In this document: piece after piece, positions 1 through 8,859 of the stretch
How the letters are laid out: each line of letters starts with the position of its first letter
Numbering within the stretch: position 1 is the first letter of the stretch
Assembly: GCF_024347535.1 (NCBI RefSeq)
Contig: NZ_AP025498.1
Span: forward strand, 806,001-870,000
DNA: 64,000 bases
Direction of reading: 5' to 3'
Origin: Vibrio kanaloae
GTDB taxonomy: Bacteria; Pseudomonadota; Gammaproteobacteria; Enterobacterales; Vibrionaceae
Position numbers and translations under genes: made by a program
The notes under the pieces: model-generated
Told to the model about the DNA's origin: nothing
Database searches by the model: none
The model's input: only the letters and a program-made list of their open reading frames with translations

Positions 1-199
1 GATCACCGAATTAGACCACTGGCACTTATCGCTTCTTCATTAATCCAAAAGGTCAGATAGCCACGGTTAATGAGTGATTGATTGTATTGCTTCCAGTTGA
101 TTTTTAGTAACGAGGTTTAAGCAGGAGGCTACGAGAGATAGTGGACGTAGCTGTTCAGCGTAGGTTGTGGGTTGAGTTGCACATAATTACGCAAAGCCC
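1..199 (-). mobile_element. IS5-family (IS903-like) insertion sequence remnant, 5' end
   Basis: On the minus strand, bases about 104 to 20 read as the N-terminal part of an IS5/IS903-type transposase (NWKQYNQSL, then LINRG, then LTFWINEEAI). The frame then drifts to SASGLIR and a stop, and no ATG precedes it, so the gene looks decayed. About 90 bases upstream, at 191-199, the minus strand reads GGGCTTTGC, which resembles the terminal inverted repeat of IS903-type elements (GGCTTTGTTG). The remnant runs off the left edge, so its other end is unseen. The family call rests on remembered conserved transposase sequence; the IS boundary is inferred. Confidence 0.55.
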
Positions 200-413
200 A
201 TTTATTCGAGAAACTTGCGCGAACCCATCAAGAAGCACACAATAATGCCAGTCAATGCTCTTCTCAAACAGTTGACTGAATTTGCGTTAAAGGTCAAAAA
301 TGTAAAATTTACACTTCTTCGCTTAAATCAGCATAGTTGTTTCTAACGATATTTCATAAATTTTCGTTAGTTAATCACAGCATCGAGAAAAACTTACATT
401 AGGAAATGATATT
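200..413. other. hemB upstream region
   Basis: I see no gene between the IS remnant and hemB. The stretch becomes AT-rich towards hemB and contains the palindrome annotated at 301-313. No clear ribosome binding site was recognised beyond the purine-rich TAGGAAATGA about 15 bases before the hemB start. Confidence 0.5.
301..313. promoter_or_regulatory. Palindrome TGTAAAATTTACA upstream of hemB
   Basis: This is a perfect 6-1-6 inverted repeat about 100 bases before the hemB start, in the zone where a promoter would lie. The half site TGTAAA matches half of a TyrR box, but TyrR sites are spaced by 6 bases rather than 1, so no regulator is assigned. It is a possible operator only. Confidence 0.3.
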
Positions 414-1394
414 TTGAATGTTTCACCAATACGACGCCTTAGACGTCTGCGTAGCTCCGAAGCCATGCGAGATTTATTACGAGAGAATCACGTACAGTTA
501 TGTGATTTAATTCATCCTATATTTGTTGAAGAGGGCATAGAACAAGCAGTACCCATTTCTACACTCCCTGGTATAAGTAGAATCCCTGAGTGCCTCTTAG
601 CGGATGAAGTTCGAGAACTACATTCTTTAGGTATACGTTATGTGATGCCTTTTGGAATATCCCATACAAAAGATGCACAAGGAAGCGACACTTGGAATGA
701 CGATGGCTTGCTTGCACGCATGATTAAAGTGATAAAGTCCGCCGTGCCTGAGATGATGGTCATTCCGGACATCTGTTTCTGTGAGTATACTGAGCATGGG
801 CATTGCGGCGTCATGCATGATGGCAAAGTGTGCAACGACCTTACGGTTGAAAACTTGGTTAAGCAATCTTTAACAGCAGCTAGAGCAGGTGCTGATATGT
901 TAGCTCCATCAGCAATGATGGACGGTCAAGTAAAAGCGATTCGTTGGGCTCTTGATGCCGCCGGGTATCAAGATGTTGGGATTTTAGCGCACTCTGCAAA
1001 GTTTGCTTCTTCGTTTTATGGGCCATTTAGAGCGGCTGTAGATTGTGATCTCAACGGTGACAGGAAGGGCTACCAGCTTGACTATGCTAATGGTCGACAA
1101 GCTTTACTTGAAGCGTCTCTTGATGAAGCTGAAGGAGCTGATATCCTTATGGTTAAACCTGGCACCCCTTATTTAGATGTACTCTCCCGTTTAAGACAAG
1201 AAACTCATTTACCTCTAGCTGCTTATCAGGTCGGTGGGGAGTATGCGAGTATAAAATTTGCGGCCCTTGCTGGCGCACTCGATGAAAAGTTGGTGGTGAA
1301 CGAGACTTTTACTGGATTAAAGCGGGCTGGTGCAGATTTAATTATTAGCTATTACACAAAACAATACGCCCAATGGTTGAGCTGTGAGGTTTAG
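414..1394 (+). CDS. hemB: Delta-aminolevulinic acid dehydratase (porphobilinogen synthase)
   Basis: Condenses two 5-aminolevulinate molecules to porphobilinogen, the second step of tetrapyrrole synthesis in the cytosol. The 326-residue length is normal for HemB. The zinc-binding cysteines are C121, C123 and C131 in the motif DICFCEYTEHGHCG. The two substrate-binding lysines are K196 (HSAKFASSFYGPFR) and K248 (ILMVKPGTPYLD). It is monocistronic: the next gene starts about 150 bases later and is unrelated. Vibrios often carry a second hemB on the small chromosome; whether this is the only copy cannot be seen here. Confidence 0.96.
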   Translation: MNVSPIRRLRRLRSSEAMRDLLRENHVQLCDLIHPIFVEEGIEQAVPISTLPGISRIPECLLADEVRELHSLGIRYVMPFGISHTKDAQGSDTWNDDGLLARMIKVIKSAVPEMMVIPDICFCEYTEHGHCGVMHDGKVCNDLTVENLVKQSLTAARAGADMLAPSAMMDGQVKAIRWALDAAGYQDVGILAHSAKFASSFYGPFRAAVDCDLNGDRKGYQLDYANGRQALLEASLDEAEGADILMVKPGTPYLDVLSRLRQETHLPLAAYQVGGEYASIKFAALAGALDEKLVVNETFTGLKRAGADLIISYYTKQYAQWLSCEV

Positions 1395-1540
1395 CTAAAA
1401 AATGTAAAAATTAATTTTTATCAATAATTTAGATTGTATGACTTCTCTAGTTTAATGTTGAGATAATACACTATAAATACGTAAAAGCAGATTTGTATTA
1501 TGTCGCTCATTGGTGGTGCGATGAAAAGGATAAAGGGATT

Positions 1541-2164
1541 ATGTATAAAGTTGGTATTGTTTTATTTGATGATTTTACTGATGTAGATTTCTTTCTTATG
1601 TATGACTTGCTTGGTAGAACAACTGATAGCTGGGATGTGAGAATATTAGGCACTAAGGCTGAGCATAACTCGCAACTCGGAATTTCGGTAAAGACTGAAG
1701 GCCATATATCTGAGGTTAAAGAGCAAGATGTTGTTTTAATTACTAGTGGTTATCGCGGAATTCCAGCGGTACTGAAAGACGAAAACTTCATGTCAGCTTT
1801 AAAACTTAACCCTAAAAAACAATTGATTGGTTCTATATGTGCAGGGTCTTTTGTCTTACACGAGCTTGGGTTGCTGAAAGATAAAAAATTAACGACTAAT
1901 CCTCATGCGAAAGCTGCGCTGGAGAACATGGGAGGAGATGTTCAAGATTTACCTCTCGTTATTGAAGGCAATATAGCTACAGCTGGAGGCTGTCTTTCAG
2001 TGATATACCTAGTTGGTTGGGTAGCAGAAAGGCTGTTTGATTCAAATAAACGTCAAAGCATACAAGATCAGTTAATGCCCGCAGGGCAATTAGACTTATT
2101 TGAAGAGCTAATTTCAACAACTATTCAATCTGCTGAGTTAGCAACTTCGAACACCAGCGCTTAA
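1541..2164 (+). CDS. DJ-1/PfpI family protein
   Basis: A 207-residue protein of the class I glutamine amidotransferase-like DJ-1/PfpI superfamily, in the group that includes isonitrile hydratase and the N-terminal halves of GATase1-AraC regulators. Start: MYKVGIVLFDDFTDVD at 1541, with AAGGATAAAGGG just before it; the frame is open to 1493, but the extra residues do not look like the family. The nucleophile elbow carries the conserved cysteine in GSICAGSFVLHELGLL. No C-terminal DNA-binding domain is present. Substrate unknown. No operon partner. Confidence 0.8.
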   Translation: MYKVGIVLFDDFTDVDFFLMYDLLGRTTDSWDVRILGTKAEHNSQLGISVKTEGHISEVKEQDVVLITSGYRGIPAVLKDENFMSALKLNPKKQLIGSICAGSFVLHELGLLKDKKLTTNPHAKAALENMGGDVQDLPLVIEGNIATAGGCLSVIYLVGWVAERLFDSNKRQSIQDQLMPAGQLDLFEELISTTIQSAELATSNTSA

Positions 2165-2659
2165 GGCAATCAATATATTTTTCTAACCAGCTATAAATAA
2201 TTGAGGATAATCCCCCTAAGTTATTTATGTCCAAAATATTCATAGGCTGAATTTTTATGCGTGGCATTTTCGAGCTAGAAAATGCCCCTTTAACATTGTC
2301 CTCCATAAGTGCGTGTTCGCAGGATAGACGAATTCCCCCAAATACAGCTCATATGACACCAAAATTTCATTACACATGATAAATGGGTACCATCGTGAGA
2401 TTCTTGCTTCAAATGAACATGCCGATTTTTATCCTGCAAATCGCTTTTAGAATATTACAAATCATGGTGATTAAGTGTCTGAAACCTTCACTAAGAGCGT
2501 TTGAGGGGGCGGTAGAGGCTGTTTTTGATAACTAAATCGCAGGTTTTACATAATAGAAATAGTGACACTGATTGTTGATGTGAAATTAAGATGCTTGGTC
2601 TTTTGGCGCTTTCTGGTACCTTAAGGTAGATAATTTACTAAGAAAAAAGGTTGAGACAT
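2165..2659. other. Intergenic region, no gene seen
   Basis: About 495 bases without a convincing gene. Short open frames on the minus strand lack coding character. A purine-rich AAAAAAGG at 2642-2650 serves as the ribosome binding site for the next small gene. No terminator with a clear T-run or other structure was recognised. Confidence 0.5.
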
Positions 2660-2911
2660 ATGATTGTTGTTGATGTTCCTACATTGAGTAAGCGTCTTGT
2701 TGAGTCTGGTGTTCCTGAGAAAAAAGCGTCAGCCATTGCCATGGGAATAAACCAAGCAATAAGTGACTGTAACGTCGTATCTAAGTCTTTCTTGGTGGCA
2801 AAGATAAAAAAAATTGAAAAGAAATGGTCTCAAAAACTTTTTGCAGTCATTTTTTTTAGTGTGCTACTTAATGCTTTGATGATGTATGTAGTTTTAAAAG
2901 GTGAATTTTGA
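2660..2911 (+). CDS. Small single-pass membrane protein, unknown function
   Basis: An 83-residue protein. The ATG at 2660 is chosen over an upstream TTG at 2651 because AAGG at 2647-2650 gives proper spacing only to the ATG. Residues 1-50 are soluble, with a basic lysine-rich stretch (KIKKIEKKW) likely to form an amphipathic or coiled helix. Residues about 58-78 form one hydrophobic segment (FAVIFFSVLLNALMMYVVL). The layout resembles small coiled-coil-plus-anchor proteins, but I do not recognise the family. It stands alone. Confidence 0.6.
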   Translation: MIVVDVPTLSKRLVESGVPEKKASAIAMGINQAISDCNVVSKSFLVAKIKKIEKKWSQKLFAVIFFSVLLNALMMYVVLKGEF

Positions 2912-3091
2912 ACCATTTAACGTAACTGTACTCCATGAGCACCTAAATCAAGCGCTAGCTCGACGCAACTTCCTTTGCAATATATGTGGTTATCGATGAT
3001 TTGCTAGATTAGTGAAAGACCTGAGAAACTTTGCCCAGAACCTTCATAGGAAGAATCTTTACCCGTTTGTGATCATCAGGCACTTCTAAAA

Positions 3092-3120
3092 ATACCCTCA
3101 AGCAATTGGCTTGAGGGTAT
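3092..3120 (-). terminator. Rho-independent terminator downstream of acnA
   Basis: A perfect 12-base stem (ATACCCTCAAGC and its complement) with loop AATTG. Read on the minus strand the hairpin is followed by TTTTT, so it most likely ends the acnA transcript about 135 bases beyond its stop codon. Confidence 0.7.
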
Positions 3121-3254
3121 GCTCTAGGTTTCAATTTTGCGTCTTCTGGTTTAGTTGGTGGGCATATTGCACCAAGTTCTATTCCTCAAGCAAGGAAACG
3201 GCTCATCTTCAAGCCTCAGTAGGCACTGCATTCCAGATAAGCCGACTTAACTTG

Positions 3255-6011
3255 CTATGATTTTTCTTTTAGCATTTCCCGAACCACATAATGCAAAATA
3301 CCACCATGTTTGAAGTAGGTAGCTTCAGTGCTCGTGTCGATACGCGATAACAGATTGCAGCGCTTATTCGTGCCATCGGGATAGTTTATAATCATGGTGT
3401 ATGTCTGCCCGGGGTGAATTTCTCCTGATAGACCTTCTATGCTTATGGTTTCTTTGCCACAGAGCCCAAGGCTTAGCCTGTCGGTGCCTTGTGGGAACTG
3501 TAACGGTATAACGCCCATACCGATGAGATTGGAACGGTGAATTCGTTCATAAGACTCGGCCACTACTGCCTTCACACCTAACAAGCGGGTGCCTTTTGCT
3601 GCCCAATCTCGGCTCGATCCTGTTCCATACTCTTTCCCGGCTATCACAACCAAAGGGGTGTTATTTTCCTGATACTTCATGGCAGCATCGTAAATCGTCA
3701 TTTGCTCACCGGTGGGTATATACGTGGTATAGCCGCCTTCTACATTCTGCAGCATTTCATTTCGGATCCGCACGTTGGCAAAGGTTCCTCTCATCATGAC
3801 TTCATGGTTTCCTCGTCGTGAGCCATAAGAATTGAAATCTGCAGGCTCCACACCATGAGATTGCAAGTATATACCTGCTGGAGTGTCTGGTTTGAATGAA
3901 CCTGCTGGAGAGATATGATCGGTCGTAACCGAGTCACCCAGTAGCGCTAATATGCTCGCATTTTTTATATTCTCAATCGCGTCGGGTTGTGTTTGCATGC
4001 CGACGAAAAATGGTGGCTGTTGAATATAGGTCGAGTTATCGGACCAAGTGTAGACTTTACTTTCCGACGCTTTAAGCGCTTTCCAGTTGTCATCACCTTC
4101 AAACACTTCGCCGTATTCCTTAAGAAACATCTCGGTTTTTACGCGCAGCATGGCTTCATCGATTTCTTGCTGAGTTGGCCAGAGATCCTTGAGATAGACG
4201 TTATCTCCATTAGCATCAATACATAAAGGGTCTTTAGTTAGGTCAAGCCGCACATTGCCTGCAAGTGCGTACGCGACCACCAATGGTGGCGAGGCCAGCC
4301 AGTTAGTTTTCACCAGAGGATGAACCCGGCCTTCAAAGTTACGATTCCCTGAAAGCATTGAAGCGACGGTAAGATCGTTATCTATAATGGCCTTTTCTAC
4401 GACAGGCGGCAAAGGACCGGAGTTACCAATACAAGTGGTGCACCCATAACCCACCAAGTTAAACCCCAGTTGGTCTAAGCTTTCCTGAAGTCCTGTGACT
4501 TTTAAGTAATCGGTGACGACCTTGGATCCCGGAGCAAGAGATGTCTTAACCCAAGGCTTGGTTTGCAATCCTCTTTTTACTGCTTTTTGGGCTAGCAGCC
4601 CAGCGGCGATCATGACGCTCGGGTTCGATGTGTTAGTACAGGAGGTGATTGCTGCAATGACCACCGAACCGGGCATCAGATGCGTTTTCACGCTGTCGAT
4701 ATCTAAATTAGCGTTGGTTATCCGTTGAGCGTTATTGTCGGTACTGTTCTTATCTTTGTTTCGTTTAATTTTCTTATCTTTTTCCTGTGGTGTCACTTCA
4801 GTTGTTTTCATGAAAAGGTCGAATGCTGACTTAATATTTTTAAGAGTCACGCGATCCTGGGGTCGTTTAGGCCCGGCGACACTTGCTTCCACTTTATCCA
4901 TATCAAGTTCTAGGTGGTCAGTGTAAATCGGTTCATGATTTGGCTCGCGCCACAACCCTTGAGCTTTGGAGTAAGCCTCGACTAAAGCTATCTGAGAGGC
5001 TTCTCGACCGGTAAGCTCTAGATATTTTAATGTTTGCTCATCGACCGGAAAGAAGCCACATGTTGCGCCATATTCAGGCGCCATATTGGCAATTGTTGCT
5101 CGGTCGGCTACGGGCATATCTTTCAACCCATCCCCATAGAACTCGACAAATTTACCAACGACCCCTTTTTTGCGTAACATCTCAGTCACGGTGAGTACAA
5201 GGTCGGTTGCATTTATGCCTTCACGCAATTTTCCGGTAATTTTGAAGCCGACCACCTCCGGGATAAGCATAGAAACTGGTTGGCCTAGCATGGCGGCCTC
5301 AGCTTCGATGCCGCCCACTCCCCAACCTAAAATGCCTAAGCCATTAATCATTGTTGTATGTGAATCGGTCCCTACAAGCGTATCAGGGTAGGCAATCGTT
5401 TTTCCGTCGAATTCTTTATACCAGATGGTCTTACCCAGATACTCTAGGTTCACTTGGTGGCAGATCCCCGTTCCTGGAGGAACCACGCGGAAGTTATCAA
5501 AAGCTTGTTGCCCCCATCTTAAAAATTCATAACGTTCTTGATTTCGTTGCATTTCAATACTGACGTTATCTTTGAAGGATGAAGTATCACCAAAATGATC
5601 AACCATTACCGAGTGGTCAATCACTAAGTCAACAGGGGTTAAAGGGTTAACTAATGCAGGATCTTTACCTGACAGCCGCACCGCTTCCCGCATCGCTGCC
5701 AGATCCACTACGCTTGGAACGCCAGTAAAATCTTGCATGAGAACTCGAGCTGGTCGAAATGGGATCTCGGTATCAGACCTGCGCGATTTGAGCCACTCAG
5801 CCATGGCATTTATATGCGTTTGAGTGACCGCAAAAGAGTCTTCATTACGCAAAAGGTTTTCCAGCAGGACTTTCAGACAAAAAGGTAACTGGCTTAGATC
5901 GCCCAATGTGCTTTCGGCTTTTATCAGGCTGTAATAGTGATAGTGCCGACCGCCCACAGTTATAACTGAAAGTGTATTCAAGCTGTCTTTACTCCATTGT
6001 TCGCTTGGCAT
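3255..6011 (-). CDS. acnA: Aconitate hydratase A
   Basis: Interconverts citrate and isocitrate in the TCA cycle through a 4Fe-4S cluster; this is the AcnA/IRP1-type enzyme, about 918 residues against a usual 890. Cluster cysteines are visible in TSCTNTSNP and GCTTCIGNSGP. The C-terminal swivel domain has ALLGDSVTTDHISPAG and YGTGSSRDWAAKG. Start: the ATG at 6011 follows AGGAGG with 6-base spacing; the frame is open to 6080. A Lys/Asp/Asn-rich segment near residue 430 (EKDKKIKRNKDKN, bases about 4735-4800) accounts for the extra length and looks like a surface linker between domains. Monocistronic. Confidence 0.95.
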   Translation of the reverse strand: MPSEQWSKDSLNTLSVITVGGRHYHYYSLIKAESTLGDLSQLPFCLKVLLENLLRNEDSFAVTQTHINAMAEWLKSRRSDTEIPFRPARVLMQDFTGVPSVVDLAAMREAVRLSGKDPALVNPLTPVDLVIDHSVMVDHFGDTSSFKDNVSIEMQRNQERYEFLRWGQQAFDNFRVVPPGTGICHQVNLEYLGKTIWYKEFDGKTIAYPDTLVGTDSHTTMINGLGILGWGVGGIEAEAAMLGQPVSMLIPEVVGFKITGKLREGINATDLVLTVTEMLRKKGVVGKFVEFYGDGLKDMPVADRATIANMAPEYGATCGFFPVDEQTLKYLELTGREASQIALVEAYSKAQGLWREPNHEPIYTDHLELDMDKVEASVAGPKRPQDRVTLKNIKSAFDLFMKTTEVTPQEKDKKIKRNKDKNSTDNNAQRITNANLDIDSVKTHLMPGSVVIAAITSCTNTSNPSVMIAAGLLAQKAVKRGLQTKPWVKTSLAPGSKVVTDYLKVTGLQESLDQLGFNLVGYGCTTCIGNSGPLPPVVEKAIIDNDLTVASMLSGNRNFEGRVHPLVKTNWLASPPLVVAYALAGNVRLDLTKDPLCIDANGDNVYLKDLWPTQQEIDEAMLRVKTEMFLKEYGEVFEGDDNWKALKASESKVYTWSDNSTYIQQPPFFVGMQTQPDAIENIKNASILALLGDSVTTDHISPAGSFKPDTPAGIYLQSHGVEPADFNSYGSRRGNHEVMMRGTFANVRIRNEMLQNVEGGYTTYIPTGEQMTIYDAAMKYQENNTPLVVIAGKEYGTGSSRDWAAKGTRLLGVKAVVAESYERIHRSNLIGMGVIPLQFPQGTDRLSLGLCGKETISIEGLSGEIHPGQTYTMIINYPDGTNKRCNLLSRIDTSTEATYFKHGGILHYVVREMLKEKS

Positions 6012-6282
6012 GAAGTGCCTCCTATAATGCTGTGCGTGATACGACTCTTTGTGAGCATGCCAGCCTTGTTGATTGACCAACAGACGCGTTCATAATTTAG
6101 TATGACAAACTTTAGGAAAAATGTAGGTCGTTCTATTGAAGATCCGGAGCAACGTCGATGTTTCGCTGAAATCAAGTTGAGATGATTGACGAATGTCACG
6201 AGTAAGATTTTGTGCTAAATAGAGACAGTTGCAAAAAGCCATGAACCGTGGAGCATGCCTCTGGCGACATACCTCATACTTC

Positions 6283-6681
6283 CTATCCAGCGACAACATT
6301 TCTATTGATATAATCGGCATTCTGGCTTCTGCGTAACCATACTTTTTCATGGAAGAAGTAAGCCACAGAGTTTATTGCAGGTTCTATTGTTGCCATTAAA
6401 CCACCGAGGAAAGCATCGCCTGTTAATGCATAAGTTACCGTAAACGCAACGCTAAAGTGAATGGTGGCAAAGCTGGCTGTTTTCACTTGAGTCATGGATT
6501 CTCGGCGCTTTAGAAAGGCGACTTTTTGCCAAATTTTTTCATGTAGATAGAAAGCACCCGTATTAACTGAAGGTTCGACCATGGCAATCAAACTACCGAG
6601 TAGGAAGTCGCCTGTTAAACTAAAAGCGACCAAGGTTGCAATGGTAAAGTGAATAGCTGCAAAAGTGATTGTCTTGATCAT
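6283..6681 (-). CDS. DUF2061 membrane protein with two tandem copies of the domain
   Basis: 132 residues built of two near-identical DUF2061 units. Unit 1 (residues about 2-52) and unit 2 (about 67-117) share the pattern K-T-x2-F-A-x-IHF, then LTGD, then EP-x2-N, then HEK-x-W. Each unit should form two membrane helices, so the protein resembles a fused dimer of a usually single-domain family. Start: ATG preceded by AGGATAATACG. The function of DUF2061 is not known to me. A Fur-like box lies 33 bases upstream (6714-6740), suggesting iron regulation, and the neighbour is the fhu locus. Confidence 0.85.
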   Translation of the reverse strand: MIKTITFAAIHFTIATLVAFSLTGDFLLGSLIAMVEPSVNTGAFYLHEKIWQKVAFLKRRESMTQVKTASFATIHFSVAFTVTYALTGDAFLGGLMATIEPAINSVAYFFHEKVWLRRSQNADYINRNVVAG

Positions 6682-6713
6682 CGTATTATCCTAAAGCGAT
6701 TCATCTGAGTTGA

Positions 6714-6740
6714 TATAATTATTATCGATAATTATTCGCA
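6714..6740 (-). promoter_or_regulatory. Fur-like box(es) upstream of the DUF2061 gene
   Basis: TATAATTATTATC at 6714-6726 matches the Fur core GATAAT-N-ATTATC at all but one base. An overlapping second match, GATAATTATTCGC, follows. The site lies just upstream of the DUF2061 start on the minus strand and beyond the stop of fhuB, so it should control DUF2061 rather than fhuB. Consensus matching was by eye. Confidence 0.6.
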
Positions 6741-6891
6741 TTTAAGGAAGTGGATTGATTCTATGGTAGTGATAGGTTTTGACAATCAAGAGTTAGAAAT
6801 AGATCAGTGAGTATTAAACAAGGTAAGGGCAAGTATTTTGCCCTTATTGGTTTACATGGAATCGTATAGCCAATGATTCACATACGGCTTG

Positions 6892-8859
6892 TTACCTAAA
6901 ACGACTCTTCATCATTAGTAATAAGAAGTATCCACTTCCCATTATTGATACTAATGTGCCGGCAGCCATATTAAATGGGTATATCGCTACTTGCCCAAGC
7001 CAATCAGCCCAAATCATGAACGTAATTCCAATGATTCCTCCGGTGAGCAGTTGCGGAGTCGCTTTCTTTGCGCCGAGCATCATTGCCATATGAGGGGCAA
7101 CAAGGCCGACAAACGCTACCGGTCCCATTGTTGCGGTCGAGAAAGCACACAGTAATGCTACCAAAGAGAGACCGACTACATTTACTAGGTTAGCATTCAA
7201 GCCGCGAGCGTTGGCAAACTGACGGCCAATAGCAATCACAGTTAACCAGCGTGATAACATCAGTACGATTAACACTAATGCCGCACTAGCGGTAAGTAAC
7301 AGCATGGCTTGTTCTTGCGTTACGCGGTAACTAGATCCGGTTAGCCATAGTAGTGTTTTGTAACTATCGCCCGTTCCCTTAGCAAGTGAGAACTGGATGA
7401 AAGCTTCAAGCATTGCAGTAAGTGCAATACCAGACAAAATGAAGTTAGACGGATTAAAGTTGTGTTTTTTTCCTAGTAGAAGTAACGCAATAAGCACCGT
7501 TACACTGCCTAGGAATGCAACCATCCACTCAGAACCGGACCATGCACTTCCAACAAACAGAGTTGTGGTGACAATAGCAAAGGTAGCGCCAGAGGAGACC
7601 CCTAAAATATCAGGGCTTGCCAAAGGGTTATAGACTAAGCGCTGTAAGATCACACCAGAGACCGACAGCGCTAAACCTACTGATATTACGGTTATGAGTC
7701 GAGGCCAGCGAAGCTGCCATTGATATTCATTTGGAGAAGACAGCATCAACCCATTTGAAGTCGTAGTCGCGAAAATATAAAGCAAGCCGCCGATCAAACA
7801 AGCGGATAGGATAAGCCCAATCGTTGATCTTGAGATGCGATTTTTGCCTTCGCCCATCGAGAGATTGACTTGATCCTGTGCGTGCAAAGATTTACGGCTA
7901 AACCAAATGAGCGCCGGTGCACCAATCGCCGCTGCTGTCACTCCGCTAGGAATCGTTTCTTCAAACCAAAACGTCAGTAGCATGGCTAGCGTGTCGGTAA
8001 AGATAAGTAACCCAGCGCCAAGTACAGCACTTGATAGCAGTTGCTGTCGTGGTGTTCTCGCCCCTAACGCTCGGGCAATATTTGGTGTGAGTAAGCCAAT
8101 AAAGCTAATGATACCAACGGCGGTAATTGAGGCTGAAACCAACCAAATACCCATTACCATTAGCAAGGTAAAAGCAGGAACTACGGGTAGCCCCCTTGCT
8201 GTTGCGCCTTCTTGGCCAAGGCGAAGTAATGTCAGAATTCTTGGGGCAATGAGGAATAAAACGAGCGCAATACCCGTCTTCGGCAGCAACCATTCGAACC
8301 AATCCCAACTGTATTGGGTAAGATCGCCTGCGCCCCACATGAATACGTTTTGGGCAAATTGAGCATTGAGTACCACAATTGCTGCAGCGACTGAACCGAG
8401 CAAAATATTAATGACCATTCCAGAAACCACCAAAGGAAGCCCCGTCATATTCTTGAGCCCGACAATTGTCACAATCAGCCCAAACGCCATTAATGCACCG
8501 ATCATGGCAGCCAATGCTGAGTAATCTGCAACGTAATCGACAAACCAAACATTCATTACAACAAGCGCTAGCCATGCACCGGATGAACTGCCTAGGGTGA
8601 GCGGTGAGGTGAGGTTATTCTGTGTCAGTTGTTGCATTAAGCTTCCGACCAGCCCAAGCATCGAACCTACTAATATCGCCATGGCTAGACGTGGGAGTTG
8701 GGAGTCAATAAAGAAGATCTCATCAAAGCTGGTGGCAGAACTTGGTGTCATGATTAAGCTGAATTGCTGGCTAAATGCGAGTGATGTATCAATCTGTAGG
8801 CTGAAAATCGCGAAGCAAACAAGTGCCATTAAGGAAGAGGAGACTAATTTGATGTTCAT
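6892..8859 (-). CDS. fhuB: Ferric hydroxamate ABC transporter permease, fused double-length
   Basis: A 655-residue inner-membrane permease made of two FecCD-type halves fused in one chain, the hallmark of FhuB. Each half ends with the family motif: AVGIISFIGLLTPNIAR in half 1 and MGPVAFVGLVAPHMA in half 2. It moves ferric hydroxamate siderophores from periplasm to cytosol with FhuC and FhuD. Its start overlaps the fhuD stop (ATGA), so the two are translationally coupled. Last gene of the fhuC-fhuD-fhuB unit. Iron regulation is inferred from boxes upstream of fhuA. Confidence 0.93.
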   Translation of the reverse strand: MNIKLVSSSLMALVCFAIFSLQIDTSLAFSQQFSLIMTPSSATSFDEIFFIDSQLPRLAMAILVGSMLGLVGSLMQQLTQNNLTSPLTLGSSSGAWLALVVMNVWFVDYVADYSALAAMIGALMAFGLIVTIVGLKNMTGLPLVVSGMVINILLGSVAAAIVVLNAQFAQNVFMWGAGDLTQYSWDWFEWLLPKTGIALVLFLIAPRILTLLRLGQEGATARGLPVVPAFTLLMVMGIWLVSASITAVGIISFIGLLTPNIARALGARTPRQQLLSSAVLGAGLLIFTDTLAMLLTFWFEETIPSGVTAAAIGAPALIWFSRKSLHAQDQVNLSMGEGKNRISRSTIGLILSACLIGGLLYIFATTTSNGLMLSSPNEYQWQLRWPRLITVISVGLALSVSGVILQRLVYNPLASPDILGVSSGATFAIVTTTLFVGSAWSGSEWMVAFLGSVTVLIALLLLGKKHNFNPSNFILSGIALTAMLEAFIQFSLAKGTGDSYKTLLWLTGSSYRVTQEQAMLLLTASAALVLIVLMLSRWLTVIAIGRQFANARGLNANLVNVVGLSLVALLCAFSTATMGPVAFVGLVAPHMAMMLGAKKATPQLLTGGIIGITFMIWADWLGQVAIYPFNMAAGTLVSIMGSGYFLLLMMKSRFR

